Source: Adiantum capillus-veneris (taxonomy: Eukaryota; Streptophyta; Polypodiopsida; Polypodiales; Pteridaceae). From it: a stretch of 64,000 nt of DNA. A program made the translations under genes and the position numbers. This document shows positions 43,005 to 54,525 of this stretch, in pieces. The notes under the pieces are model-generated. The model did not search any database and had not been told where the DNA came from. It was given only the letters and a program-made list of their open reading frames with translations. How positions within the stretch are numbered: the first letter of the stretch is position 1; each line of letters begins with the position of its first letter. The DNA lies in assembly GCA_014529385.2 (NCBI GenBank), contig CM043952.1:155522057-155586056 (forward strand), written 5' to 3'.

Positions 43005-44339
43005 TGTCACCAGGAGGTGTATTTTTCCTGTTGCCTTCCGTAAATAAGTACTAGATATTTTTATTTATTTTTATTTTTACTTGTTTTCCCCGGAACCCTT
43101 GAAAAGGTGCAAGTGGACATTGCATGGCCAGTGTGAAACGGCTGCGGCCGAATAGGTTTCTCACATCGGGAGTCTGGGTCGGTCAGTTTGGGACTGGTCG
43201 GGCCAGTTAGCACTGAATTCTGATGAGTATGGAAGCCTGTGTGCGCCAAATGAAGTCTTGGCCACTCGAAAAGTCGCTTATAATTTTATAGTCAGTGGGA
43301 ACTAGGGAATTAACTCAAAGAGGCAAACTGGACTTGGCAGGAGGAGATCACTCCTGCAGGACACCTCAGCAAGAGGAGGCGCCCAAGAGAGAGGGAGGGC
43401 TGATTTTTTATCATAAGTGACCTACAGTGTGTGTGAGTAGTGGGAGCAGGTCTACAGCTTTAATAGAAAGCTTGCCTTCTCCTCTGTCTCATGTAGCGCG
43501 ATGATTTGCTCTCGTGCGTCTCTCTCTCCCCTTTGGCACATATGGTAATGCCCCACTAGATGGGCTACTCAGATGAACATGTATAGTTCTGGGGGTTTAT
43601 GCACGTTTTCCAAGGCAAGAGCCTTCTGAACAGGAACCCGATTAGCTAATTGCTAATCCCCCACAGGTACGCACAGTTCCATCACGAAAGATTGCAAGTT
43701 TCGAGAGTTTTCTCGCGTGAAAACTTGTCCAATTTACAGGGGAACTGTCCCATTTTGTGCAGGAGCCCTTGGGACACGCATCGGCGTGTTCGCTCCGCTG
43801 AAATCGATCCGAAACAGGGAATTACAGCCTGCTATGTTTTTCTGCAGGTTTAGGGTTTCGCACCTAAACTGCAAGGGAACACCAAGGGAGCCTGGTAAGA
43901 GCCTTGGGATGCGTGTACAAGCTTTTGGACACCCGGCAGTGAAAAACAGAGATTTACAGCCCGCTGAATTTCTGTGACAGCTCACCAGAACGCTTCCAGA
44001 TAGCTAGGGAATTTGCCCTAGACAAGTACTTTTGACCTACAAGGGTTTTTGCGCCGTTAGGCTGCCGAAATCAGGTCGGAAACCTGCGTTTTCAGCCCTG
44101 CCAGGTTTCGACAGCTTTGTGAAAGCTTGTACTAAGTGATCGGATCGTCTACCTTAATTTGAATAAAGAAATACCAAAAGGGGCGCCAGTCTTTGGGGCC
44201 TACAAGGTGTCGGTCTCTTGTGCGTAGTGACATTCTAGTCGTTGGACGCAATTGTGTTCTCTTTCCTTCTCAGTGCTCTAAGTAAAGTTAACAGGTAATT
44301 GAAATAGTACCGCCCTCTACGTTCTACAAGCCGGTTATA
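43005..44339 (+). repeat. Gypsy-2 5' LTR
   Basis: Homologous along its length to the Gypsy-1 LTRs, with visibly more differences than those two show to each other. The GGGGCGCC box is at 44162-44187. Confidence 0.93.
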
Positions 44340-44394
44340 TGGTTCCATCGACGAGGTAGTCACTTTTTCTTCAAAAAGTGCAGCGTGGATTGTT

Positions 44395-46750
44395 GTGGGT
44401 GAAAGCAACACAGAGCTTGTCGATATGGCAAAGAAGAGAGACCAAGTACCTGAAGAGGGATCTTCCTCACATGGCACAGAGAAAGTTCCTTCAACTCTTC
44501 AAGAAGACGATAGGTTGTTTAGAGCTCAACTACGTTGCTGCATGGACATGTTTCAACAGTTGGCTAACAACCCAAGGATGCAGGAGTTCTTACACGCTCC
44601 GACACAGGGTTTTCAGCCTCCTACACAGAGCATGACTGAGCCGTTGCAGGAAAAGGAGATGTCCAATGCGCAGAGGACTCATGATGCTCGAGGGAAAGCC
44701 CATGTGGTTGAGCAACTAGTGCTGTCCAATGATCCAAAGCAACTTGCTTTAGCTAGACAGGAAACGTTTGTGAATGGTCAAGGGAGCAATGAACACGCTA
44801 TGCGTCAGACCCTTTTATTACCTAATACTTATCCTGGTTATTTTGGACCTTCCACAGGTTATATGCCAGGGAATGTGTTCGGGACAATGCAAACAGGCAT
44901 GGGTAACCCTATGTACGCGAAGATGGTGTCCAACCAGGTTTTCAGGGTGCCTATGGATAGTTTCGAGTGCCTGGAACACAATTTGGTATGGCTAGTTTTT
45001 CGCAGCCATACGTACAAAATGCAGATATGACAGGTAAAACAGTTGATGCGAGCGCTGGAATGAACAATCATGGAGCACCACTGTTACAGGCACCTGTTTA
45101 TGATAATGTGGCTCCTCTCAGTCAGCCTAAGGATTACAAGGAAGGTGGGCAGGGAGTGAAGTTTGAAACTTTCAGAGGAACTGAGGACCAATTGAAGGCT
45201 TTGAACTTCATACAACAGTTCGATGCAGCTTATGCTGGAGGAAACTTCACAGAGTCTTCGAAGATACGCAAGGCTGCCACTTTCTTGAAAAGGAATGATG
45301 GACCGCATTGTTGAACCAGGGTCAAGCCCCAACAACGTGGGTCCAATTCAAACAGCTTTTCGCGTCGGCATGGCTGACAAACACTTTTAAAGTGGATGTG
45401 ATGACAGAATGGCACGAGTTGAATGCTAAACAGTGTGCGAATCTGGAAGAGTACAATAAACAGTTTTGGGCCGCACTGTTGCCAGTCACCTCTTACAGGT
45501 TTGTGCCATTGTCAGAACAGATTGAGAAGTACTGTTGCGGATTGCCCAAGAAAATCAGGGACTACTGCACAAAGACGACTGTCATGAATATGTTTCAGTT
45601 GATTGAGAATGCAACAGTGGCCAGCAATCTGTCGAAGGGAGATTCCGATGGATTTAACAGCCACAAGAAAAGGTCCCAGGGCAAACAGTTTTCAGCCAAG
45701 GGCAATGTTGCAGCAGAGCCTTCTGAGCCTCCCACAAAGAAGCCCTCCACTGAAGAAGGTGATACGTCCAAGAAGCAGTCTAAATCTTCTTCGGGACGAG
45801 GACAAGGACAAAAGAGGCATTTTTCTTGCAAAACTTTTGAAGAAAGGAAAGCTCTTAGGGAGGCCAAGAAATGCTACATTTGTGAACAAGAAGGACATTT
45901 TGCAAATGAATGCCCACAGAAGAAGTCACAGGATAAGGACGACCAGTCAGACCATAAAGGGAAGAAGCCAAAGCCAAGTGCAGGACATGTTCCAGATTTG
46001 GTTGGAGACCAACCAAACACAGATGCCACAGAGCTATGCAGAGCTTGGGGCAAAGTTAGAGACCAGACAGTGCTGGTTTTCTTTGATCCAAGAGCCTGTG
46101 CAAATTTCATATCATCAAAATTGGTATCAAAGTTGGGCATTCGTGCAGAGGAGATGGGTATGACAGGGGAAGCAGGTTTGGCATACCCGGGTCATTCAGA
46201 GCCTATTACTCCCATTTTGGGGATGATTCGTATACACATTCAGAGCTATGTGGATGCGGAAGAATTTCATATTATGCCACTTGAGGGCTGTGATGTGTTA
46301 CTGGGTATCCCATGGTGTTACAGGTTGCATGCTATGGTGGATACTTATAACAAAAAGATTACCCTTGTACATAGAGCAAAGACTCATGTCCTTGATGTAA
46401 AGCTTAAGGGCGAGTCTGTTCTAGTTGTTTCTGCTTCTGCTATTTCATCTGTAATAAAGAATCATCTTTCTGCGTACTTGATCTTTGCAAAAGAAGTACC
46501 TCAAGTTGTATCTAATTTGTCTACCTTGTATAAAGACAGGTCAACTTTTTTGAGTGGTTTCAGTGATTGTTTTTCGGACTCTTTGCCAGGGGAGTTACCT
46601 CCTGAGAGACCTGAGGATCATACTATAGATCTTGTGCCAAGTTCTAGTCCACCGAATAGACCACCAAACAGGGTTAGTGCAGCCCAACAGATAGAGATTA
46701 TGAGTCAGGTCAACGAGCTTTTAGAGAAGGGGCTGATTCAGCCCAGCTAG
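44395..46750 (+). pseudogene. Gypsy-2 Gag and protease, frameshifted
   Basis: The Gag N-terminus (from 44395, MGESNTELVDMAKKR) stays open longer than in Gypsy-1, to 45030, then shifts to 44967-45314. An 11 bp deletion near 45296 (within the GNALQWW motif) shifts frame again. The open frame 45308-46750 carries the rest of Gag, the zinc knuckle [14 protein letters not shown], the protease-like [12 protein letters not shown] (same unusual residues as Gypsy-1) and [12 protein letters not shown] at 46748-46750 stops it where Gypsy-1 reads Ser. Much of 45310-46400 is nearly identical to Gypsy-1. Confidence 0.93.
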
Positions 46751-48214
46751 TCCCCTTTTTGTTCGCCTATACTCTTAGTGCAGAAGAAGGATGATTCATG
46801 GCGCATGTGCATTGACTATCGTGCCTTGAATAAGAATACCATCAAGAACAGGTTCCCCATACCGAGGATAGATGACATTCTTGATCGGCTTCAGGGAGCG
46901 TCATTGTTTAAAAGGATAGACCTAAAGAGTGGGTACCATCAGATACGCATTAGGCCAGAAGATGTCCATGAGACTGCGTTCAGGACAACATTTGGTCTCT
47001 ATGAGTTTCTTTTCATGCCATTTGATCTCACAAATCCTGCCACGTTTAATAGAATGATGGACAGAATTTTTAGACCACATAGAAACTTCGCGGGTACCTT
47101 CTTTGATGACATGATTGTCTACTCGAAGTCTGAAGAGGAGCATAAGGATCACTTGACTGCAGTTTTCAATGAATTACGTAAGAACAGGCTACTCATTAAT
47201 GCGAAGAAGAGTGAATTCTTTTTGCAAGAGATTCACTTCCTTGGGCACATTGTTTCAAAGGATGGGGTACGCATGGATCCCGCTAAAGTGGAAGCAATTA
47301 GGTCATGGCCAGACTTGAAGTCCGTACATGACATTCGAAGCTTTCTAGGCTTATGTTCCTACTACAGGAGGTTCATCCGAAATTTTGCTGAGATTGCTTC
47401 TCCACTCCACGAACTACAAGGAAAAGGAGTTACTTTCAAGTGGACAGCCAAGGAAATTTAAGCGTTCAAACACTTGAAACAGAAGCTGACTTCAGATCCG
47501 GTAATCATTTTGCCAGATCTTTCGAAACCTTTTGTGGTTCAGTGTGATGCGTGTGGCCATAGTCTTGGTGCAGTTCTAATGCAGGATGGCCGAGTAGTCG
47601 CGTATGAGAGCAGAATTCTTTTGAAGACCGAAAGGAACTTGCAAGTCTATGAGAAAGAATTGTTGGCAGTAATTCATGCTCTCACTAGTTGGAAACACTA
47701 TCTGCTAGGGGCTGATTTTGTTGTGCAAACAGATCATCAAACCTTGCGATATTTTCTCACACAGACGAAGTTGTCTGAGAAGCATATGTGATGGGCAAAC
47801 ATCTTGTCAATGTTCCATTTTCAGATTGTGCATGTGCAAGGGAAAAAGAACGTGGTGGCTGATGCGATGTCACGAAAGTCCCAAATTTCAGCAGTGTCAA
47901 TTCCGTACCATTGTGAACTAGACGAAATGAAGACACAATATGCTGAAGAATTAGATTTTGCAAGGTTTTATGACCAGCTTGTTGATGGGCAACATCATGA
48001 GCACTATATGCTTAAGAATGACTTTCTCATGATGCATGGAAAGTTATGCGTTACTAAACAGTTACGACCAAAGATTTTGATGGAAAGTCATGCTCCACCT
48101 TATGCTGGGCATCGTGGAATTGACGCGACAATGAAAGGGGTTGAGGCATTCTTCTATTGGCCAGCTTTGCGTCAAGATGTTGACACGTTTGTAAGATTAT
48201 GCTTAGTTTGCTAA
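46751..48214 (+). pseudogene. Gypsy-2 reverse transcriptase, RNase H, integrase zinc region
   Basis: Reverse transcriptase (46778-47461) keeps [22 protein letters not shown] and [31 protein letters not shown] has lost one codon and has Asp where PFGLTN is usual. TAA at 47459-47461 and TGA at 47789-47791 interrupt the RNase H part, which retains QCDACGHSLGAV, YEKELLAVIHAL and TDHQTLRYF. The integrase zinc region (HAPPYAGHRGID to CLVC) ends at TAA 48212-48214. The reading frame is otherwise continuous across the stops, so the damage is by point mutation. Confidence 0.92.
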
Positions 48215-49134
48215 AAAGTCAAATTTGACAGGCAAAAGCAACCGGGATTGTTGCAACCATTGCCGATCCCTGATAGGCCATGGGAAAGCATAGCAATGGA
48301 CTTTATCTTTGATCTTCCAAGGACGCAAACAGGCAATGATGGGATTTAGACTATCATTTGTAGGTTCAATAAGCAAGCCCATTTCATTCCTGTGAGGAAG
48401 AAGATAAAGCCAGAACACATGGTCAAGATATTTATGAGCAATATCTTTAAATACCACGGGATGCCTCAGTCAATTGTCAGTGACAGGGATCCATGTATGA
48501 CGAGTCTTTTCTGGAAAGCATTGTTTGAGAACATGGGCACTACGCTAAAGTTCTCTTCTTCGTTTCATCCGAAACTGATGAACAGTCAGAAGAGGCAAAT
48601 TCTACCGTCCTGGATTTGCTCAAATGTTATGTGTCAGAGCACAAGGCAACTTGGGAACACCATCTCCCATTGGTTGAATATGCTTACAATAACACTGTGC
48701 ATACGTCAACACGTAAGGCACCATTTGAGATAGTGGCAGGAGGGAAGAAAGTTCCGCCCATTTTGCAGACTAAGGACAAAATATTTGAGGCAGACAAGTA
48801 TGTGCAAGATATGGATGAAACATATAGGAAGATAAAGATTGCTCTTGAGAAGACTCAGGCTAAGCAAAAGAAAGCTGCTGATCGTCACCGTCGTGAACTT
48901 GTATTTTCACTGGGTGATTGGGTGCTTTTGCGCTTTGAAAAGGCCAGGTTAAGGAAAAGTAAAGGCAAGGAACGTTTGTTTCCTAAGCTCAGTATGCAAT
49001 ATTATGGTCCTTTTCAGATTTCGGAAAAGATCAGCGATGTAGCTTATAGGTTGAAGATACCAGAAGGCTGGAAAATACATAATGCTTTTCATGCCAACCT
49101 TCTAAGACTTCTATGCTTGATATATGTGTCGTAG
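48215..49134 (+). pseudogene. Gypsy-2 integrase, chromodomain deleted
   Basis: The in-frame text continues [20 protein letters not shown] and VSDRDPCMTSLFWKALFENM. It has a stop at GI*TII (near 48348) and a frame change near 48575, then VEYAYNNTVHTSTRKAPFEI, GDWVLLRFEKARLR and GPFQISEKISDVAYRLKIPE to IHNAFHANLLR. After that it joins (CTAAGAC/TTCTATGC) to sequence that in Gypsy-1 lies about 390 bp further on, so the chromodomain is gone. The frame ends at TAG 49132-49134. Confidence 0.92.
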
Positions 49135-49288
49135 CCAAGTTGGTGGGATTGTTTAATCGTCCAACGCTACCTTTCCAAAAGCATGTATACCTTGGATTCC
49201 CATCATAGAATATGTGTGATATCAAGAGATACCGCATGTATTATTGGCATGCAAGCGAGGTCGCTTGCCGTATTTCAAGGGTGGGGTG

Positions 49289-49584
49289 TGTCACCAGGAG
49301 GTGTATTTTTCCTGTTGCCTTCCGTAAATAAGTACTAGATATTTTTATTTATTTTTATTTTTACTTGTTTTCCCCGGAACCCTTGAAAAGGTGCAAGTGG
49401 ACATTGCATGGCCAGTGTGAAACGGCTGCGGCCGAATAGGTTTCTCGCATCGAGAGTCTGGGTCGGTCAGTTTGGGACTGGTCGGGCCAGTTAGCACTGA
49501 ATTCTGATGAGTATGGAAGCTTGTGTGTGCCAAATGAAGTCTGGGCCACTCGGAAAGTCACTTATAATTTTATAAGTCAATGGG
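49289..49584 (+). repeat. Gypsy-2 3' LTR fragment
   Basis: Starts TGTCACCAGGAGG after GGGTGGGGTG. Matches the first 296 bp of 43005-44339, then switches abruptly at CAATGGG/TCTTGTCG into family E LTR sequence. Confidence 0.9.
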
Positions 49585-49970
49585 TCTTGTCGCCGTCATC
49601 ATTAATGTCGACATCGTAGTCCCTGATTTTATAGTTTCAGCCCGTCTCGTCGCCGTCATCATTGTCGTCGACATCATCGGCAAGTCCATTGCATCTAGAC
49701 CATTGTACCAGATTTGTGCAATCAATAGCATAGACCTCTCTCGCCATAGAGAGTGGGGCCCTTGGAGGAGGGTTTGACAACATTCTGGTGCCGTATTCTT
49801 CTCTCTCTTTCTCTCAATCTCAGCACCTTCATTGACAATGTTTACCCACTTGTTTGTGATCATTTGCACTCTCTTACTAAAGGAACGGAAGGCTCTCCCT
49901 TCCGTAAGTAAAAGGACCCTTGAGCACAATTCAAAGCACTTGAGCAAAGTTCAACATTCACTTCCACTGG
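49585..49970 (+). repeat. Family E element 2, 5' LTR middle piece
   Basis: Matches 55310-55650 of the 3' LTR: GTCGTCGACATC, CATTGCATCTAGACCATTGT, GAGAGTGGGGCCCTTGGAGG. An extra duplicated CGTCGCCGTCATCAT segment occurs at 49589-49665. Ends CTTCCACTGG where the inverted LTR begins. Confidence 0.85.
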
Positions 49971-51139
49971 TGCAGCGGAATGAATGTTGTTCTTTCTCAA
50001 GATGAGTGATTCATATTTGCTCAAGGTTCCTTTTAGTTCTTATGGAAGGGAGAGCCTTCCGTTCTTAATGGAGAGTACTATGATCACGAACAAAGTGAGT
50101 GGACACTGTGCGTGCAAGTGTATGAGACTGAGAGATAGAGAGAAGAGAGAGATACGACACCAGAGACGTTGTAAAACCCTCCTCCGAAGGCCCCACTCTC
50201 GTCGGGAGAGTGGTCTACTATTGATTGCACAAATGGGTACAATGATGGTGCATGGACTGATACAACTCGAGGCTATGTCGGTGACGACGACGGGAATGGC
50301 GACACTGACCTAAGGGCTGAAATCTGCAACCTTCTGACTGCTATCCAAAAAACGCTATCTGGTGAAATCTGCTACAATCCAAAACGCTGATTTTGGGGCT
50401 GCTTTCTGATGATCTTTGTCGCTGAAAATCTGCAGGTTTTAGGGCTGAAAACTGAGGTTCTTAAGGACTGAAATCGCTGCTATAGATGGCTGAAAATGCT
50501 GGTTCGACGAGGCTTTACTGCTGAAAAACGCCAGCCAGGAAAGGAGGCGATCTGGTTTGCAAACGCTAGGGCTGCCATCTGGAAACGCTGGGTGTTGGGC
50601 TTTCTTGCGGTGAAGATCTGCTGATGCAAAAACGCCAAGGACTGGGGCTTGCTGGCGATGATGCAAATGCTGAAAACGCTAGGGATGAAGCTAGGAGATG
50701 ATGTCTTTGCTTGGAGGGGAAAACCGCCAAGGTCTTGCTTGAGAAGTTGCCTGCTGAGCTTGGCTCCTGTTGCCTCTTCTGCCATTTAGTGCTAGTCTAG
50801 GTTTGCTTATATACAAACTTACTCAATTTGCCCTACCTACTTTCCAACAAAAGTCACTTAAAAATAATAAGTAAAAAATGTCAAAAATAGGTAAAATAGG
50901 CTAAAAGCACTGGAAAATTCTCATGAAGGATTCTGATGGATTCTGATGGAAATGCTTATGATCATGCTGTGTGCAACCAGAGGATATGCATCTACACTAA
51001 GTGACTGGGCATGCACGGTCTACGAATAGACTCACAAAAGTGCCAGATCACTTCTAGATCTAGACTGATTGGACTGACTGAACCCTTGTCGTGCTGTAGC
51101 TTGTCCACGGACACATAGGGTTGGATGTGTCACGTGACA
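49971..51139 (-). mobile_element. Inverted family E LTR (1169 bp) inside a family E LTR
   Basis: Minus-strand LTR running from TGTCACGTGACA (51139) to CATTCCGCTGCA (49971). It repeats, in reverse, the same landmarks as the plus-strand LTR before it (GAAGGCTCTCC-type phrase, GGGGCCTTCGGAGGAGG, GTACCAT...). It splits the host LTR ten bases from its end (host resumes GCACCTTACA at 51140). No clear 5 bp target duplication was found, so a solo LTR insertion is likely but not proven. Its closest relative is 56330-57452. Confidence 0.8.
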
Positions 51140-51150
51140 GCACCTTACAT

Positions 51151-51162
51151 TGGTATCAGAGC
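51151..51162 (+). promoter_or_regulatory. Family E element 2 primer binding site
   Basis: TGGTATCAGAGC, initiator tRNA-Met complement, one base after the LTR end ACCTTACA. Confidence 0.9.
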
Positions 51163-51599
51163 TTTGGTAGTGTTCTATATCACTCAAGGAAAGTAACCAC
51201 AAGAATTTATTTTTTTTGCTTGTTGCGGTCGCACGTAACCTAAGTCCACTTGGGCATGTCGATTCCTAATAGTGTTTTTGAAGAGTGACAAGTAACCCAA
51301 GAAAGAAGGGCTTGTCCGGCCTCCCCTTGTTTCCTCTTTTCACTCATTGAGAGCGGACCATGCACTTAGCGGCCGGCCAATCGACGTGAGGTGGGAAAAA
51401 GCAACCTTGGTGAGCGCAAGGCCGCTAAGGGGTGCGCGGCCCACAGGAAAGAGTAGTGCTCGGGTAAGAGAAAAGCCTTCTCTAACACAGATTGCAAGCT
51501 AAAGAAAGACCTTAAGAACTCTAGGACTCAAGGATTCAAGATCCCAAGAATCTCAAGAACCCAAGTTCCTCGTGGACTTAAGTACCAAGAACTTAGTGT

Positions 51600-53424
51600 A
51601 TGGTCATCACCCGAAGCGAAATGGATACTTCATGTGAAGCTGATGAGCATAGAGGTGGCGAAGAAGAATTTTCCCCACCAGGAGGTTTTTCCGACCCTCC
51701 CCCCTCCCCATCTACGCCAAGGATTGCACCAAATCCTATCGAGGCTTTGGTCAAGACGATGATGGACATGATGTTACGACAAGAAACACAACGCGCTACC
51801 TTGGAGCGCGAGCGCGAAGAAAGAAAGGCAGCCTTGGATCGCGAGCGTAAGCAAGAGCGCTTGGCGGCCGAGGAAAGAAAGGCAGCCTTGGATTGCGAGC
51901 GTGAGCAAGAGCGCTTCGCGGCCGAGGAAAGAAAGGCAATCTTGGATCGCGAATGCGAAGAAAGGCAGAATTGGATCGCGAGCGCGAAGAAAGACGGTTA
52001 GCCTTGGAGCGTGAGCGTGAGCGCGAGCAAGAGCGCTTGGCGGCCGAAGACAGAAGGGTAGCCTTGGAGCGTGAGCGTGAGCGTGAGCGTGAGCGTGAGC
52101 GTGAGCGTGAGCGTGAGCGTGAGCGTGAGCGTGAGCGTGCTTGGCGGCCGAAGACAAACGAGCGGCCTTGGAGTTAGAGCGTGAGACGCAGAGAGATCAA
52201 CGCATGCAAGAGTTGGTCCTACAGATACTTACCTCGAAACTCGAGCCGATCAACGATGTTGGTGGTTCATCAAGTAGCACAAGCAGACACTCAGACTCCA
52301 ACAACCCCGTCATAGAGAAGATCACGTTCAATAAGTATGACGGTAAGATGGATGCTAGTGTTTTTCATTCTTAGTTGCATCAATTTAATGCTTATTTTGC
52401 GACAACTAAGAAGACAGGCAATAGCACAGTTTTGATGACAGCCATGTACCTTGCCGGTGATGCCATTAATTGATACCACGCATGGCAAGAGGCACAGTTG
52501 ACCGCGCACCTAGAGGAAGCCAAAGAAGGCGTGCCCCTTTCCTTCAATTGGACCGACTTCCAAGACAAGCTCAAGGCGCGGTTTATGCCACCACAGTACC
52601 TAGCACGGTTGAAAGACGATTAGCGCAGTCTCAAGCAAAATGGTCTGCCAGTTATGTCTTTCTCTAATCGTGTTTTGCAGCTCGGCACCCAATTACGCAA
52701 ATCGGATGATGAGCGCAAGGAGGCATTCCTTTATGGATTGGACAAGTATATCAAGTATGATGTCGAGGTACTCGATCCAATCGATCTCAACAAGGCGGTA
52801 GCGATTACTCTCGCACAGGAGATGAAGCACAATAAGGGGAAGCCTAAGGAGAACAAGTCTTCTCAAAGTACCTCTCAGACTTCTCAGAACGGTAAGAATG
52901 GTAAGAACGGTAACTCTTCTAGCCAATCTTCCACTAGTCTCTCGGAAAAGAACACTCAAAATGAATCTCAGGGTAACACACTTGCTAAACCTAAGCTCAC
53001 CTTAGATGAAAAAGCTACACAAGGAATCATAGGAGGATACATCACGACAGAAGAACGTCATTTATTCAAGGAAGGTCAATGTTATCATTGTCACATCAAG
53101 AGCCATATAAAGAAAACATGTCCTAAGATTGAATCTAACGAATCTAAAGAACCCACAAAACACACATCCTCTGTTAATGCCATTAATAAGAACAGTCATG
53201 TGTCCCAAGTTTCTCATGATCCTATCATTGATGAGTCTCTCATAAGGTGTTATGGTCATGTGAATGGTCAACACATAGTGGTCTTGTTTGATTCTAGTAG
53301 TATGTATGATGTGATTGATGACTCCCTTGTCGAAAGAGCCCGCTTGGAGGTTCGCAAGACATCTCCTTTTGAGGTGTCGGGCTTCGCTCCCGGTATGGAC
53401 TCTCATCACAGGAGAGTGCCTTGA
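51600..53424 (+). pseudogene. Family E Gag with coiled coil and zinc knuckle, frameshifted
   Basis: ATG at 51600 gives MVITRSEMDTSCEADEHRGG, the same start as element 1 (24403). A Pro-rich patch precedes a long Glu/Arg/Ala charged helix (REREERKAALDRER repeats), which is expanded at 52067-52138 by twelve GAGCGT units. Frame changes fall near 51960 and 52140, with stops at about 52372, 52470 and 52621. The Gag core follows (QFNAYFATT, WTDFQDKLKARFMPPQYL, KEAFLYGLDKYI). Then come an Asn/Ser/Gln-rich linker and the zinc knuckle CYHCHIKSHIKKTC (about 53080-53121, CX2CX4HX4C). The tail has LFDSSSMYDVI where a retropepsin D-[ST]-G would be. It would form the particle core. Confidence 0.85.
52067..52138 (+). 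repeat. (GAGCGT)12 hexanucleotide repeat in gag
   Basis: Twelve perfect units encoding alternating Glu-Arg in the Gag charged-helix region, flanked by less regular related codons. Confidence 0.95.
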
Positions 53425-54525
53425 TGTGTTATTCACGGTTTAACAAGTGTCCTTCCGCAGAAAATTTGTAGCGTCTCCTCTTTCAAGATGTGATATGCTT
53501 CTTGGCCGTCGATGGTTTCGTGGGCATAACCCTCTCATTAATTGCGCGGACAATACTTTCACTTTCAATGCGTAAAGTGACTCTCCCATTGTCATTTGCG
53601 GGGAGAAAGTTGTTTATTCTTCATCTCTCATTTTCAATGTGCAAGCTTCAAAAGAAAAAGGAGAAGGAGACTCTCTCAATCTTTTCTTCTCCAAAGCATG
53701 ACACACATGATTTGCATGATACAGATATGATTATTCACATGCAGATACGATCAATCACGAAGAACCGATCTTGGCTCTCGAGTCGAGATCTAAGGAACCC
53801 ACTCAAGAAGTCTTGTGTATTCAAATGATTAGTCAGCACGCATTGTTCGAGTGTTTCATTCGTGACAGTTTCTTGTATCTTTGTCACCGTCTTATGTGTT
53901 CCCTTTTCATAGGCATGCCGTATTGTACGATGCACATGATTCACTCATAGATGAGCACAGACGTATGGGGATTTCTATCGAAAAGAACGAAAGTTGGCAT
54001 AACAGAGTCTCAGAAAGAGCACAAGAAAATTTTTCCATCAAGCATCGGCATTTTCATTGTGATTTGCCACAATTGATTGATTTAGATCAAAAAGTCAAGA
54101 TTCAACCCCATTTGTTGCGTGTGTTTGGTGAACGGGTTGGCAATCCGTCACTTTGTTCATCTGCATTGCATACACAGCCCTTTAGGAAGCACAGTATTTT
54201 TCCAGTCACTTTACATGGAATGGGTATGTTCATAATTTTGTGTTGGAAGTGGTTTCAGGAATTTTCCTCCTCGAAGATTCTTGAAGAAGGTGGACCTACG
54301 TCCATAGACACGGTTGGACCATTGAAGCAGCGACAGATCACTTTGTCGCTTTCGGGGTGGCCCAAAGAAGCAAGTGTTGCAGACCTTTATGAAGTTCAAG
54401 TATCGCACAACCCACGCATCAAAGTGGGCCGGCGAAGAGTCCTTCCCAGGATTCCAGACGTTGTTGGCAATCTCCCTCAACGCCATACAGTTCGATCCCA
54501 GTACCTCACTTTAAAAAGGAGGGGA
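53425..54525 (+). pseudogene. Family E internal 3' region: protease remnant and unassigned frame
   Basis: Near 53460-53560 one frame reads SPLSRCDMLLGRRWFRGHNP, which resembles the DVLLGxPWL segment after a retropepsin. No reverse transcriptase motif (no DLKSGYHQ, no xxDD box), RNase H or integrase core follows. From 53881 a 220-codon frame stays open into the LTR, with no domain I recognise. In another frame near 54385-54480 the text KFKYRTTHASKWAGEES resembles a chromodomain tail, as in element 1. Ends at the polypurine tract AAAAAGGAGGGGA (54513-54525). Confidence 0.55.

Larger units (their letters stand above)
43005..49584 (+). mobile_element. Gypsy-2: Ty3/gypsy chromovirus relative, 3' truncated
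   Basis: The 5' LTR is 43005-44339 (TGTCACCAGGAGG to CCGGTTATA). The primer site starts at 44340. Gag-pol runs to about 49130, followed by GGGTGGGGTG and a 3' LTR fragment of 296 bp (49289-49584) that breaks off into host LTR sequence. Coding order is as in Gypsy-1, but the chromodomain is deleted and the polyprotein carries more stops. No right-hand target duplication survives because of the terminal deletion. Confidence 0.94.

Noticed and set aside
51774-52157. Minus-strand Ala-His repeat protein
   Set aside because: Antisense shadow of the GAGCGT repeat in the plus-strand gag.
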